Shown here: piece by piece, positions 1 to 9,122 of the stretch
Position numbering within the stretch: position 1 is the first letter of the stretch
Layout: every line of letters begins with the position of its first letter
Assembly: GCA_051027215.1 (NCBI GenBank)
Contig: JBPCXR010000340.1
Location: 1 to 64,000, forward strand
Length of the DNA stretch: 64,000 nt
Reading direction: 5' to 3'
Origin: CALHVX01 sp051027215
GTDB taxonomy: Bacteria > Pseudomonadota > Gammaproteobacteria > Pseudomonadales > Azotimanducaceae
Notes under the pieces: model-generated
What the model was told of the DNA's origin: nothing
Seen by the model: only the letters and a program-made list of their open reading frames with translations
Databases searched by the model: none
Made by a program: the position numbers and the translations under genes

Positions 1-255
1 GCAGTACACGGCTCGGCGCCAGACATCGCCGGGCAAAACAAAGCCAACCCTCTCGCGCTGCTGATGTCAGCGGTGATGATGCTGAATCATCTGGCAGAAC
101 AAGAAGGCAACGAACGCTGCGGCCAAGCCGCACAGCGAATCAAGTCCGCTGACGACGCTGCGCTACAAGCCGGTCAAACGACCCGGGATATTGGCGGTGA
201 GCTCTCTACCAGCGAATTTGCCGAGGCAGTGATTCAAGCGCTACCGACAGCGTGA
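1..255 (+). CDS. Isocitrate/isopropylmalate dehydrogenase family, C-terminal end (partial)
   Basis: Only the last 84 residues are present; the gene starts before the window. The reading frame from base 1 gives the conserved family segment AVHGSAPDIAGQNKANP, which lies near the cofactor site, followed by the family C-terminus with a T-x-D-I-G-G-x-x-S-T motif. Members oxidatively decarboxylate isocitrate or 3-isopropylmalate with NAD(P). The tail looks more like the NAD-type isocitrate dehydrogenase branch than LeuB, but the substrate-determining region lies outside the window. The ArsC-like selenoprotein gene starts 60 bases downstream on the same strand. Confidence 0.85.
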   Translation, partial: AVHGSAPDIAGQNKANPLALLMSAVMMLNHLAEQEGNERCGQAAQRIKSADDAALQAGQTTRDIGGELSTSEFAEAVIQALPTA

Positions 256-314
256 CTTAGCGACAACAAAGCGGTAAATTTTCCGCTCCGATCAAACCAA
301 CAGGCACCCAGACC

Positions 315-659
315 ATGCCAAAGCGCACCGTTGACTGGTACTACTATCGCAAAGGCTGAACCAGCTGCACCCGAGCATCCAAGTTTTTGGAAGCCAGCAA
401 AATCAACATCAAAGATGAGACGCCCGCCAGCAAGAAGCTACAGGCCAGCGATGCCAAAGCACTGCTAAAAGCGGCCAGCAAACTGTATGTTGCGAAGGGC
501 AAGAAGCTCTCAGATTTTAGCGTTGCCAGCAAAGTTAGCGCAGATGCCGTTGCTGCCATGCTGGGACCAACCGGCAATCTCCGCGCGCCAACGCTTCGCA
601 TAGGCAAAACCTTGATCGTCGGCTTCAACGAAGATCTCTATACAGAGGTATTTGGCTAG
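315..659 (+). CDS. ArsC/Spx-family selenoprotein (Sec encoded by UGA at 357-359)
   Basis: Read from ATG 315 the frame gives 114 residues with one in-frame TGA as codon 15, then runs open to TAG at 657. The N-terminus is a beta-strand-like segment (DWYYYRKG) followed directly by U-T-S-C (residues 15-18), which is the CxxC position of Spx/ArsC proteins with selenocysteine replacing the first Cys. The C-terminal half has the ArsC-type segment around L-R-A-P-T-L-R-I-G, where a conserved Pro packs against the active site. ArsC-family selenoproteins with UxxC are known from bacterial selenoproteome surveys. A hairpin follows the UGA (see separate entry). If the UGA were a real stop, the rest would be a 90-residue ORF from TTG 387 lacking the redox motif. 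The role is probably a thiol or selenol oxidoreductase; arsenate reduction is not shown. No strong Shine-Dalgarno sequence is visible. A Cys-to-stop pseudogene is the alternative. Confidence 0.82.
364..398 (+). promoter_or_regulatory. Candidate bacterial SECIS hairpin of the ArsC-like selenoprotein
   Basis: Directly after the UGA (357-359), 378-382 (TCCAA) pairs perfectly with 387-391 (TTGGA) around a GTTT loop. Beyond one A-A mismatch, 375-376 pairs with 393-394, and 364-367 (GCTG) pairs with 395-398 (CAGC), leaving a 7-base bulge at 368-374. The loop begins 24 bases after the UGA and its first base is G, which fits the known bacterial SECIS geometry for SelB recognition. Folding was done by eye. 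Confidence 0.6.
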
Positions 660-699
660 GACTATGCCGACGTAGCCACTCAGGGCGCGATTGCGGAGC

Positions 700-2271
700 T
701 TAAAAGCCCCCAGCGTGCCCTTCCTTGCGGTGATCTGAAGCGCCAACGTAGCCGGCGGCAGTCTTGGCGATTAGCTGGGCGCCTCCGAAGCGCCAGTAAG
801 GTTCGTCGAAGCGAACCTGATGACCACGGTCGACTAGTGACTGCCCCAGTTGCCGGTCGAATCCCTGCTCTAGCGATACGCTGAAGTCCGGCTCAACCAT
901 CCAGCGCGGCGCATCGGTCGCAGCTTGGGGATTCTGACCTTGAGCACAAACGCGCAGTACCATCTGCACATGCCCTTGATGCTGCATGTGTCCACCCATC
1001 ACCCCAAATGCCATTAGCGGCTGCCCCGCGCGGCTGACGAAACCCGGAATGATGGTGTGATACGGACGCTTGCTAGGTCCCACCTGATTTGCGTGCCCTG
1101 GGCTGAGAGAAAATCCAGCACCCCGATTTTGCAGCGCGATCCCTGTGCCGGGTACGACGATACCCGAGCCGAACCCCTGATAGTTTGACTGAATGAACGA
1201 GACCATCATGCCGCTGGCGTCTGCTGTGCACAGGTACACGGTGTCTTTCGACCCGGGCAATGCTCGTGGCGGCAAACTACTGGCTCGGCTGCCGATGCCT
1301 GCCGCATATTGCGCCAACACTTCAGAATCCAATAGCTCAGCAGCGCTGACAAGCATCGCCTGGGGGTCAGCGATGTGATCGAACGCAGCGCGCACTGCTA
1401 TCTTCATGGCCTCGATTTGCTGATGCAGTCCTTCCTCACTGTCGACCCCTGGCAGAGCACAGTGCTGCAATATTCCCAGAGCAATCTGCGCTGCCAGCCC
1501 CTGACCATTGGGCGGGATCTCATGCAACGCCACATCACGAAAAGACTGCGCCAAAGGCTCCACCCAATTCGCTTGATGTGCAGCAAGGTCAGCGGCCGTC
1601 AAAGCGCCACCCGCGGCCGCTGACGCTGCAGCAATCTGAACCGCCAGATTCCCCTGATAGAAGGCGTCTGCCCCCTGACTCGCGATTTGGCTAAGGCTGC
1701 TTGCCAGGTCAGCGCGCACAAAGCGCTCCCCAGCCGCCGGCGCCGGCAAAAAGTGCTGAGCAAAGTCTGCCTGGCGCCCATGGGTGCGCGCAGCTAGCTG
1801 CCAAAATTTTGCCGTTTCCGGACCTACCGCAAAACCACCGGCCGCATAGCCGATGGCGTCTTCAAACAATCTAGGGAACGGCAATTGGCCAAATCGCTGT
1901 GACAGCGCTTCCCAGGCACTCACCGCCCCGGGCACGGTGACGCTGTCCCAGCCCTCGTCGGGCATCTGGGTCAACCCTGCGAAGCGTTCAGGACGCCAGC
2001 CCTGAGGCGCTCGGCCGCTGGCATTGAGCCCAAACAGGGCCCGGCCATCCCAGACTTGGGCAAAAGCATCGCTGCCGACGCCGTTGTTGTTCGGTTCAAC
2101 CACCGTCAAGGTAATGGCCGCTGCCAGGGCTGCATCCACGGCATTGCCACCCTCTTGCATGGCCCGTAGCCCGGCTTGGGTGGCCAACGGCTGGGAAGTT
2201 GCCACGAGATTGTCTGCACAAACCGGCGCTCGCTGGGACGGATACGGCAGTTCGAAATCAAACACGTGCAC
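700..2271 (-). CDS. Gamma-glutamyltransferase/acylase family protein
   Basis: This is a 523-residue N-terminal-nucleophile hydrolase of the gamma-glutamyltransferase family, which cleaves or transfers gamma-glutamyl groups, for example from glutathione. The autocatalytic cleavage site is visible at D-T-V-Y-L, with candidate nucleophile Thr344, followed by the small-subunit signature S-x-Y-x-G-F-G-S-G and a P-Y-H-T-I-I-P segment. The N-terminal segment S-Q-P-L-A-T-Q-A-G is the usual start of the family fold. There is no signal peptide, so it is probably cytoplasmic like YwrD-type members rather than periplasmic Ggt. It is transcribed divergently from the NAD-glutamate dehydrogenase gene 62 bases away, which suggests a link through glutamate. 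Substrate is not certain. Confidence 0.88.
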   Translation of the reverse strand: MHVFDFELPYPSQRAPVCADNLVATSQPLATQAGLRAMQEGGNAVDAALAAAITLTVVEPNNNGVGSDAFAQVWDGRALFGLNASGRAPQGWRPERFAGLTQMPDEGWDSVTVPGAVSAWEALSQRFGQLPFPRLFEDAIGYAAGGFAVGPETAKFWQLAARTHGRQADFAQHFLPAPAAGERFVRADLASSLSQIASQGADAFYQGNLAVQIAAASAAAGGALTAADLAAHQANWVEPLAQSFRDVALHEIPPNGQGLAAQIALGILQHCALPGVDSEEGLHQQIEAMKIAVRAAFDHIADPQAMLVSAAELLDSEVLAQYAAGIGSRASSLPPRALPGSKDTVYLCTADASGMMVSFIQSNYQGFGSGIVVPGTGIALQNRGAGFSLSPGHANQVGPSKRPYHTIIPGFVSRAGQPLMAFGVMGGHMQHQGHVQMVLRVCAQGQNPQAATDAPRWMVEPDFSVSLEQGFDRQLGQSLVDRGHQVRFDEPYWRFGGAQLIAKTAAGYVGASDHRKEGHAGGF

Positions 2272-2280
2272 TCTCTCTCT

Positions 2281-2326
2281 TTGAACGCAGCCTATTTGCC
2301 CTAGAATACCGACATCGAACAGGAAG
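2281..2326 (+). promoter_or_regulatory. Candidate promoter and ribosome-binding site of the NAD-glutamate dehydrogenase gene
   Basis: The 62-base gap between the divergent ggt-like and glutamate dehydrogenase genes contains TTGAAC (2281-2286) and TAGAAT (2302-2307), which resemble sigma-70 -35 and -10 boxes. The spacing of 15 is shorter than ideal. AGGAAG at 2321-2326 lies 7 bases before ATG 2334 and decides that start over longer upstream readings that would overlap the ggt-like gene. Confidence 0.4.
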
Positions 2327-2333
2327 CCCCACT

Positions 2334-5300
2334 ATGCTGCCCACGGACTACGGCAGAGCCATCGCCAGCGAGCTGGCGGGCCGCGAACAGGACATCGAAC
2401 CGAAATTGTTGCAAGCGTTCGCGCTGGAATTTTGGCGCGGGGTACAACCCGATGACCTAGTCGCACGCAACAAGGCCGATGATGCCGAGCTCACATTGCA
2501 AGCCTGGCACGCCTTCTCAGCCTTCGACGTGGACCAACCGATCATCGAGGTTCTACCACCCACTAGTGACAACGCTCACAGTGTGCTCCGCATCCTGCAT
2601 CGAGACATGCCTTTCATCACCGACTCGGTACTGTTGGAGCTGGCTCGAGCTGACCTCGCCTTGCACTATTTGCACAACGTTACGCTGTCCTTTGAACGGG
2701 GCCCTGACGGCATCCCCCACAGCATCAACACCAACAGCATCACCGAGCAAAGCAGCGGCGCCGGGATGCAGCGGATTAACGAGACCCTCATCTACGCGGA
2801 GCTATTGCCGTTCGATGATGATCGAGCCGAGCAGCTACTGGCCAACTTGAAGCGCACTTTGAGCGATGTGCGAGCCGTAGTCGACGACTACCACCCCATG
2901 CGCGACAAAGCACTGGCACTGGCAGCGCAGCTGGTGGAGAGTCCCGACAGCGATTTTCGCGAAGCAGCCGAATTCTTACGTTGGCTCTGTCAGGATCATT
3001 TCACCTTTATGGGGTTTCGCTCCTTCGATTTTTCTGGTGGCGCAATCGAGCAGGAAGCGAGCTCTACCCTTGGCTTTCTAAGCAATCGCCCACAAGCTTC
3101 TCGCCGGGGTCTAGCAAGCATCCGCGAATCCACCCGGGACTTTCTGTTAGAACCAACGCCACTCAGCTTTTCCAAGGCAGGAACGCCCTCCAGAGTACAT
3201 CGACCTGCGTATCCCGATTACATTGGCGTGAAACGCTTCGATGCCAACGGCCAAGTCATCGGCGAAGATGGATTTCTTGGTCTCTACACATCGCCTGTAT
3301 ATAGCGCGCCGCCCCAAACCATCCCGGTGGTTCGCCGCAAGGTGGCTAGCGTGCTCGAGCAAGCTGGGTACGCTGCCGGGAGTTACGACTACAAATCTTT
3401 AAAGCAAATTCTCGCAACTTATCCGCGAGATGCCCTATTTCAAACACCGACCCAGGGGTTGTACGAAACTGCTGCGAGCATTGCGCACATTCATGAGCGG
3501 CGCCAGACCAAGGTTTTTCTCTGGCGCGGGCGCTACGGTATGTTTTTTAACTGTCTGGTGTATTTGCCCCGAGATGCCTTGAACACCCGGGTGCGCCAAG
3601 GCATTCAGGATCTGCTGCAAACACGACTATGTGCCACGGACGTTGAGTTTGAATCGTTCTTCTCAGAAAGCGTACTGGTTCGCCTGCAGTACATTTTGCG
3701 CGTCGATCCCATGCAAGAAATCAGCTACGACCTAAAAGCACTCGAAGCGGAGATCATGCAAATCTCTGCGGATTGGAGGATCGAGCTGGGGCGTGAGCTG
3801 TCGAATGGCGCTGGCAAAGGTTCAGACCGTGCGCTCATGCGTAGCTTTGTCGATGCCTTCCCCAGCGACTATCAAGAGCGTTTCGATCTGCACACTGCCG
3901 TTTACGATATCGGCCACCTCAGCCAGCTAGCCGACGAGAGCGACTTGCGCTTGCGGTTTTATCGCCCCGCTGATGCCAGCAATGGCAGGGTCAATCTCAA
4001 GCTCTTCAAGCGCGGCGATCTCCTGCCCTTATCCCAGGTGGTCCCGGTACTGGAAAACTTGGGCTTTCATGTAGTGTCTGAACACCCCTACCAGCTTCAC
4101 ACCGGCGACACGCCGTACACCATCCAGGATGTCACCCTGGCTCGGCAAGGCACACTAGACCTGAGCGCAGTCGGCGAATTGTTCGAAGCCGCGTTTAAAG
4201 CGATCTGGGATGGGGCTGCGGAAAGCGATCCGCTGAACGGGCTAGTCGTTGACCAGCAGCTCGACTGGCAGGCCGTCGCTTTGCTGCGCTCGTACGCTCG
4301 CTACATGAAACAGGCTGCATTCGGCTTCGAGCAAACCTTCATAGCCAGCACGCTGCTGAACCACGGCGTCGCCGCGAGGTTACTGATCCAGCACTTTACT
4401 GGGCTCCTGCACCCACAACAGCGAGATCAGCCATGCCGCGAGGAATTCGAAACCTACCTCGCACAGATCGAGCTTCTAAATGAAGATCGAGTGCTACGAC
4501 AGCTGTTGGCGCTGATCGACGCAACGGTTCGCACGAACTATTTTACCGACCGCGCCGATGAGAGCCTTATCGTTCACAAGCTCTCGCCTGCAGCATTGGT
4601 TGGCTTGCCTGAGCCAAAACCACTCTACGAGATTTTCGTCTACGCACCCCATATGGAAGGCGTTCACTTGCGCTCAAGCAAAGTCGCTCGGGGAGGTATT
4701 CGCTGGTCCGATCGGCTCGAGGATTACCGCACCGAGGTTCTCGGTCTGGTGAAAGCTCAGATTGTGAAAAACGCCGTCATCGTTCCCAGCGGTGCCAAAG
4801 GTGGTTTCGTGCTTAAGGCAGGCGCTGGCATTGAGGCCGGTATTGCTGCCTATCGCCAGCTTATTGGCGGCATGCTCGCGGTGACGGACAACCTGATCGA
4901 CGGTCGCATCGTACCCCCTGCCGACGTCCACCGACGCGATGATGATGACCCGTATCTAGTGGTCGCCGCTGACAAAGGCACCGCCAGCTTTTCTGATATC
5001 GCCAACGAAATTGCCATCGAACAGGGTTTTTGGCTGGGCGATGCCTTCGCGTCCGGCGGCTCGGTAGGCTATGACCACAAGAAGATGGGCATCACCGCGC
5101 GCGGCGCTTGGATTTCCGTGCAACGCCATTTTCGTTCTCTTGGCATCGACCCACAGAACACGCCGTTCACCGTCGTTGGCATTGGTGACATGGGAGGCGA
5201 CGTATTCGGCAACGGCATGCTGCAGTCCCGTTGCATCAAGCTCCTCGCCGCATTTAACCACTTACACATTTTCGTCGACCCAGACCCTGATCCAGAAGCC

Positions 5301-7037
5301 GCTTTCGAAGAACGCCTGCGACTATTTGATCTGCCGCGTTCTAGCTGGAGCAACTACGAGACCGAGAAGATTTCTGCAGGCGGCGGTGTTTTCTCGCGCA
5401 CTCAGAAAGCGATTCCCGTTTCGCCGCAAATGCGCGAGGCCTTCGGAATCATTGGCGACAACCTTGCCGGCGATGATCTCATTTCACAAATATTAAAAGC
5501 GCCGGTCGACTTAATCTGGAACGGTGGGATCGGTACTTATGTCAAAGCACAGTTCGAATCCCACGGCGATGCCGGAGATCGTGCCAACGACGCTCTGCGC
5601 GTTAACGGTGCAGAACTGCAGGCCCGCATAGTCGGCGAAGGTGGGAACCTGGGTTTGACCCATGCCGGGCGAATTGAATACGCCATGAACCAAGGACTGG
5701 TGAACGCCGACTTCATTGACAATGCTGGCGGAGTCGACTGCAGTGATCACGAGGTGAACCTCAAGGTATTGCTGAGTGCTGCTATCGCCGACAAAAGTCT
5801 GTCGCAAGCTGCGCGGGTAGAATTGTTGATGGCCCAAGAAGACGCCGTGGCTGAGCTCGTTCTACACAACAATTTTGTACAAGCGCGCTGCTTAACCCTT
5901 GCTACCGAACATTCTGTAGGCCGGGTCGATGAGTACAATCGATTAGCCTCGGCGCTTGAGGAGCATCTAGACTTCGATCGTAGTGAGGCAGACTTTCCCA
6001 CTGAAGAAACGCTGGCTGAGCGCACGCGTAGTGGTCAAGGTCTGGTGCTACCAGAAATGGCGACCCTGCTGGGCTACGCCAAAATCATGCTCAAGCACCA
6101 ACTAACCGAATCCCGCTTCACCCCTGGCCCAGCACTGGCGACCCTGGCGCTCAACGAATTTCCAGAGTCCGTCGTTGTTCAACTTGGCGACTACGTACCA
6201 GCGCATCGTTTGCATGCAGAAATTGTCATAACCCAACTGGCCAACGACATAATCGGCTTCGCTGGCGTCAGTTTCGTCAATCGCATCATGGAGTTCGTAG
6301 GTTGCGAGGCTGCAGATGTGGTTCGCGCCTATTGGACCTGTGCCGAGCTGTTTGACTTGCGCACCCGGGTGGATTGGCTCGACAACGCAGAATTGCCGGT
6401 AGGACGGCGACGCACCCTACTGCTGGATCTGATTCGTCTGTGTCGCCGAGTCACCCGCTGGTTGGTGCGCAATCACCGTACAGAACTGGACCCAGAGCGC
6501 TTAATCACCCGCTATCGTTCACACATCGACGCCTTGCTGGTAGATCCGGACGCGCTGTTTCTCAGTTCAGGTGAGCGCTTGCGTCACGTTGAACGTGCCG
6601 CGGAGCTGGACATCAGCGAAGCGCCAGTGGCAGGAATAGCGCTGGGCTTTGATCTGTTCGGTGCCCTAGCGGTGGCTGAAGCAGCTGCCAGAGCCAACGC
6701 ACCCGCGGTTACCACCGGGCCGATTTACCGCTCACTGGGCAAGCTGCTGAAAATCGATGGACTCACTAGCCACCTAGCCGGCATGACCACGGCCAGCCAT
6801 TGGCGAGCCATGGAACGCGATGCACTGCTAGATGATCTGTGCGAACGGCAGATGGCTGTAACTGAGCAGGTATTGCATGCTGGCGGTAGCATTGCCCAGT
6901 GGCAGTCCGATAACGAGGCCTTTGTGAATCAGTGGCTACGCATAGTCGAAGACGTTCCACTGGCTCCCGATCAAGAATTTGCTGGGCTATCGATGACGGT
7001 GCGCAAGCTCATCGATCTGTCTCGTCGCGACGGCTAG
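2334..7037 (+). CDS. gdhB: NAD-specific glutamate dehydrogenase, large (1600-residue class)
   Basis: This 1567-residue protein belongs to the large NAD-dependent glutamate dehydrogenase class found in proteobacteria and actinobacteria, which oxidises glutamate to 2-oxoglutarate and ammonia. Long N-terminal ACT-like regulatory regions (about residues 1-680) precede the catalytic core. In the core, R-G-G-I-R-W-S-D and P-S-G-A-K-G-G (Lys822) form the glutamate site, and G-D-M-G-G-D-V-F-G-N-G (about 950-960) belongs to the nucleotide-binding region. A helical C-terminal domain follows. The start at ATG 2334 is supported by an AGGAAG ribosome-binding site; the frame is open further upstream, but that reading overlaps the divergent gene. 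Its role is probably catabolic, allowing growth on amino acids. Length matches the family. Confidence 0.96.
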   Translation: MLPTDYGRAIASELAGREQDIEPKLLQAFALEFWRGVQPDDLVARNKADDAELTLQAWHAFSAFDVDQPIIEVLPPTSDNAHSVLRILHRDMPFITDSVLLELARADLALHYLHNVTLSFERGPDGIPHSINTNSITEQSSGAGMQRINETLIYAELLPFDDDRAEQLLANLKRTLSDVRAVVDDYHPMRDKALALAAQLVESPDSDFREAAEFLRWLCQDHFTFMGFRSFDFSGGAIEQEASSTLGFLSNRPQASRRGLASIRESTRDFLLEPTPLSFSKAGTPSRVHRPAYPDYIGVKRFDANGQVIGEDGFLGLYTSPVYSAPPQTIPVVRRKVASVLEQAGYAAGSYDYKSLKQILATYPRDALFQTPTQGLYETAASIAHIHERRQTKVFLWRGRYGMFFNCLVYLPRDALNTRVRQGIQDLLQTRLCATDVEFESFFSESVLVRLQYILRVDPMQEISYDLKALEAEIMQISADWRIELGRELSNGAGKGSDRALMRSFVDAFPSDYQERFDLHTAVYDIGHLSQLADESDLRLRFYRPADASNGRVNLKLFKRGDLLPLSQVVPVLENLGFHVVSEHPYQLHTGDTPYTIQDVTLARQGTLDLSAVGELFEAAFKAIWDGAAESDPLNGLVVDQQLDWQAVALLRSYARYMKQAAFGFEQTFIASTLLNHGVAARLLIQHFTGLLHPQQRDQPCREEFETYLAQIELLNEDRVLRQLLALIDATVRTNYFTDRADESLIVHKLSPAALVGLPEPKPLYEIFVYAPHMEGVHLRSSKVARGGIRWSDRLEDYRTEVLGLVKAQIVKNAVIVPSGAKGGFVLKAGAGIEAGIAAYRQLIGGMLAVTDNLIDGRIVPPADVHRRDDDDPYLVVAADKGTASFSDIANEIAIEQGFWLGDAFASGGSVGYDHKKMGITARGAWISVQRHFRSLGIDPQNTPFTVVGIGDMGGDVFGNGMLQSRCIKLLAAFNHLHIFVDPDPDPEAAFEERLRLFDLPRSSWSNYETEKISAGGGVFSRTQKAIPVSPQMREAFGIIGDNLAGDDLISQILKAPVDLIWNGGIGTYVKAQFESHGDAGDRANDALRVNGAELQARIVGEGGNLGLTHAGRIEYAMNQGLVNADFIDNAGGVDCSDHEVNLKVLLSAAIADKSLSQAARVELLMAQEDAVAELVLHNNFVQARCLTLATEHSVGRVDEYNRLASALEEHLDFDRSEADFPTEETLAERTRSGQGLVLPEMATLLGYAKIMLKHQLTESRFTPGPALATLALNEFPESVVVQLGDYVPAHRLHAEIVITQLANDIIGFAGVSFVNRIMEFVGCEAADVVRAYWTCAELFDLRTRVDWLDNAELPVGRRRTLLLDLIRLCRRVTRWLVRNHRTELDPERLITRYRSHIDALLVDPDALFLSSGERLRHVERAAELDISEAPVAGIALGFDLFGALAVAEAAARANAPAVTTGPIYRSLGKLLKIDGLTSHLAGMTTASHWRAMERDALLDDLCERQMAVTEQVLHAGGSIAQWQSDNEAFVNQWLRIVEDVPLAPDQEFAGLSMTVRKLIDLSRRDG

Positions 7038-7077
7038 CGCGATTCGATAGCTGGCGTAATGTCACACTAAGACAAGC

Positions 7078-7554
7078 CTAGCTGCAACCGGCAAGCACCT
7101 GACTAATGGCCCGGGAAGAGCCATCCAACGGTATTTGCAACGTTTGTTCGTAGCCCGTGCCCAGGGTCAAAATCAACTGCAATTGACGCCCAGCGCGCAA
7201 GTTAGACAACAGCTGCTGCTGGGCGGCTGCAGGTACGATCAGTGCATGTCCACCGGCGTTACGAGGCCAGCGAACGACCTGCGCGGTGCCCTCATCAAAG
7301 CGCAGCGCGACCTTACTTGCATCGCTGAGTCGATACCTTGCGTTCAAGGCAAAGCGCACGTCCATAGCCGCTTCTTCGGTCCAGCAACGCACCATAGGGG
7401 TGACTGCTTCGAGGTCGGCATTCGCCATGACTACATAGCCGGTACCCAAAGGATCTCGATTCTTTTCGAACTGCCAGGTTTTTGCCGCAGCTGCAAGTGG
7501 CGCGCTAGCGAGCAACAACCAGAGCGCAATATTGAGATAGGCAGGGGCGTGCAT
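7078..7554 (-). CDS. Exported protein of unknown function, possibly TagO/VasI-like
   Basis: This is a 158-residue protein with an N-terminal signal peptide (hydrophobic LNIALWLLLASAPLAAAA, cleavage near residue 22). The mature part opens with W-Q-F-E-K-N-R-D-P-L and contains M-V-R-C-W and a second Cys near the C-terminus that could form a disulfide. A W-x-x-x-x-x-x-D-P-L opening followed by a two-Cys beta-rich domain is reminiscent of TagO/VasI proteins, but the similarity is weak and no type VI secretion genes are nearby. The start at ATG 7554 is supported by GGAGG six bases upstream; a longer reading to 7596 lacks this. It probably acts in the periplasm. Confidence 0.7.
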   Translation of the reverse strand: MHAPAYLNIALWLLLASAPLAAAAKTWQFEKNRDPLGTGYVVMANADLEAVTPMVRCWTEEAAMDVRFALNARYRLSDASKVALRFDEGTAQVVRWPRNAGGHALIVPAAAQQQLLSNLRAGRQLQLILTLGTGYEQTLQIPLDGSSRAISQVLAGCS

Positions 7555-7742
7555 GGTAGACCTCCAGTTGTCTTGCACAGCGAACCGGCCAAGCATGCAT
7601 CAGTGCCATTGACCCTGCCGGGAAACCCAAGCGAATTGTCGACCCCATCACACCCTCCCCTGGCTTAGGTTCCGCCTATCGACCCTTGGCTGGACTGTTG
7701 TCAGAATGGCCAGACCCGCACTAGCAGTGAGCGAATGCCGCG

Positions 7743-9086
7743 ATGACCAACAATAAGTCCCAGTCGGCTCACGGCAGCAATGACTGGCTCAATGCCTACT
7801 GGATGCCTTTCACGCCAAACAAACAATTTAAGGCCCACCCGAGAATGCACGTTCGGGCTGAGGGGCACTACTACTACAGCGCAGATGATCGGGCGATTCT
7901 CGATGCCATCGCCGGGATTTGGTGTACCAACTTAGGCCACGGGCACCCTGACGTCGTGGCGGCGATTCGTAGCCAGGCAGCAGAGCTTGATTACTCTCCA
8001 TCGTTTCACTTTGGACACCCCAAAGCCTTCGATCTGGCAAGCGTCATAGCTGATCAGTTTCCAGACTCGTTGACCAATGTGTTTTTCACCAACTCAGGCT
8101 CAGAAGCGGTAGATACCGCGCTGAAGATGGCCATCGCTTACCAGCGCCTGCGCGGCGAAGGCTCGCGCACGAGGCTCATCGGACGGGAACAGGGTTACCA
8201 CGGAACCGGCTTCGGCGGTATCAGCGTGGGCGGCATGGCCAACAACCGCAAATTCTTTGGTTCCTTGCTACCCGGCGTCGATCATCTTCGCCTGCCCTAC
8301 GACCCTCAGAAAAGCGCGTTCAGCAAAGGCCAGAGCGATGCCGACATTACGCCTTACGTCGAAGAGCTGGAAAGGCTCATCGCGTTGCATGACCCCTCGA
8401 CCATCGCCGCACTCATCATCGAACCATTTAGCGGTAGCGGCGGCGTTTACGTGCCACCTAAGGGATACCTGCAAGCAGTAAGAGAAATCACCCAACGCCA
8501 CGGTATCGTCCTCATCTGGGACGAGGTGATCTCAGCCTTCGGTCGCCTTGGCGCAGCCAACGCCAGCACCCTGTTCGGGATTGAGCCAGACCTTGTGGCC
8601 TTGGCGAAAGGCATAAACAACGGTGCAGTGCCGCTGGGCGCTGTGGTTGCAAGCAAGTCCATTTTCGATACGTTTATGGATCGCGGTGGCCCTGGGATTG
8701 AGTTTTTTCATGGCTATACCTACTCTGGCCATCCACTCGCCGTCGCTGCAGCGTTGGCAGCGCAACGTGCCTATACGCGGGACAATCTGTTCGCCAAGGC
8801 TGCGCAGCTCGCGCCCTACTTAGAGGAGCGGGCCCATTCGCTTCGCGGGGAGCCCCATGTCGCGGACGTTCGTAACATTGGCCTCGTGGCCGGCTTGACC
8901 CTAGCTCAGCGCAGTGGCCAGCCGGGCATACGGGCGACCGAGGTTTTTCAAAAAGCCTATGAGAATGGGGTGGTGGTCCGTCACAATGGCGACACCATCG
9001 CTTTTTCACCCATTCTGACCATGACCGCGGCAGACATAGATACCATGATCGAAGCGACCCGCGATGCCTTGCGCAACGTGCAATAG
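7743..9086 (+). CDS. Class III PLP aminotransferase, beta-alanine/omega-amino acid:pyruvate type
   Basis: This 447-residue protein is a class III pyridoxal-phosphate aminotransferase. The opening segment W-M-P-F-T-P-N-K-Q-F-K is characteristic of omega-amino acid:pyruvate transaminases, which move an amino group from beta-alanine or related omega-amino compounds to pyruvate. It has F-F-T-N-S-G-S-E-A for cofactor phosphate binding, W-D-E-V-I-S-A-F for the Asp that contacts the PLP ring, and A-L-A-K-G-I with the Schiff-base Lys289. Length is normal. A nitroreductase follows 36 bases downstream on the same strand, so the two may be co-transcribed. Exact substrate cannot be set from sequence. Confidence 0.93.
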   Translation: MTNNKSQSAHGSNDWLNAYWMPFTPNKQFKAHPRMHVRAEGHYYYSADDRAILDAIAGIWCTNLGHGHPDVVAAIRSQAAELDYSPSFHFGHPKAFDLASVIADQFPDSLTNVFFTNSGSEAVDTALKMAIAYQRLRGEGSRTRLIGREQGYHGTGFGGISVGGMANNRKFFGSLLPGVDHLRLPYDPQKSAFSKGQSDADITPYVEELERLIALHDPSTIAALIIEPFSGSGGVYVPPKGYLQAVREITQRHGIVLIWDEVISAFGRLGAANASTLFGIEPDLVALAKGINNGAVPLGAVVASKSIFDTFMDRGGPGIEFFHGYTYSGHPLAVAAALAAQRAYTRDNLFAKAAQLAPYLEERAHSLRGEPHVADVRNIGLVAGLTLAQRSGQPGIRATEVFQKAYENGVVVRHNGDTIAFSPILTMTAADIDTMIEATRDALRNVQ

Positions 9087-9122
9087 ACAGTTCCAACCTT
9101 TACCAACGAGACCAAAGCAACC

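Noticed and set aside
315..659. ArsC-like gene as a simple nonsense pseudogene
   Set aside because: The remaining frame is intact with no further damage, the stop is UGA and not UAG or UAA, and it lies exactly at a redox Cys with a downstream hairpin. Still listed as the alternative.
7135..7668. 177-residue forward-strand ORF
   Set aside because: It is antisense to the exported protein at 7078-7554, which has a signal peptide and a good ribosome-binding site.
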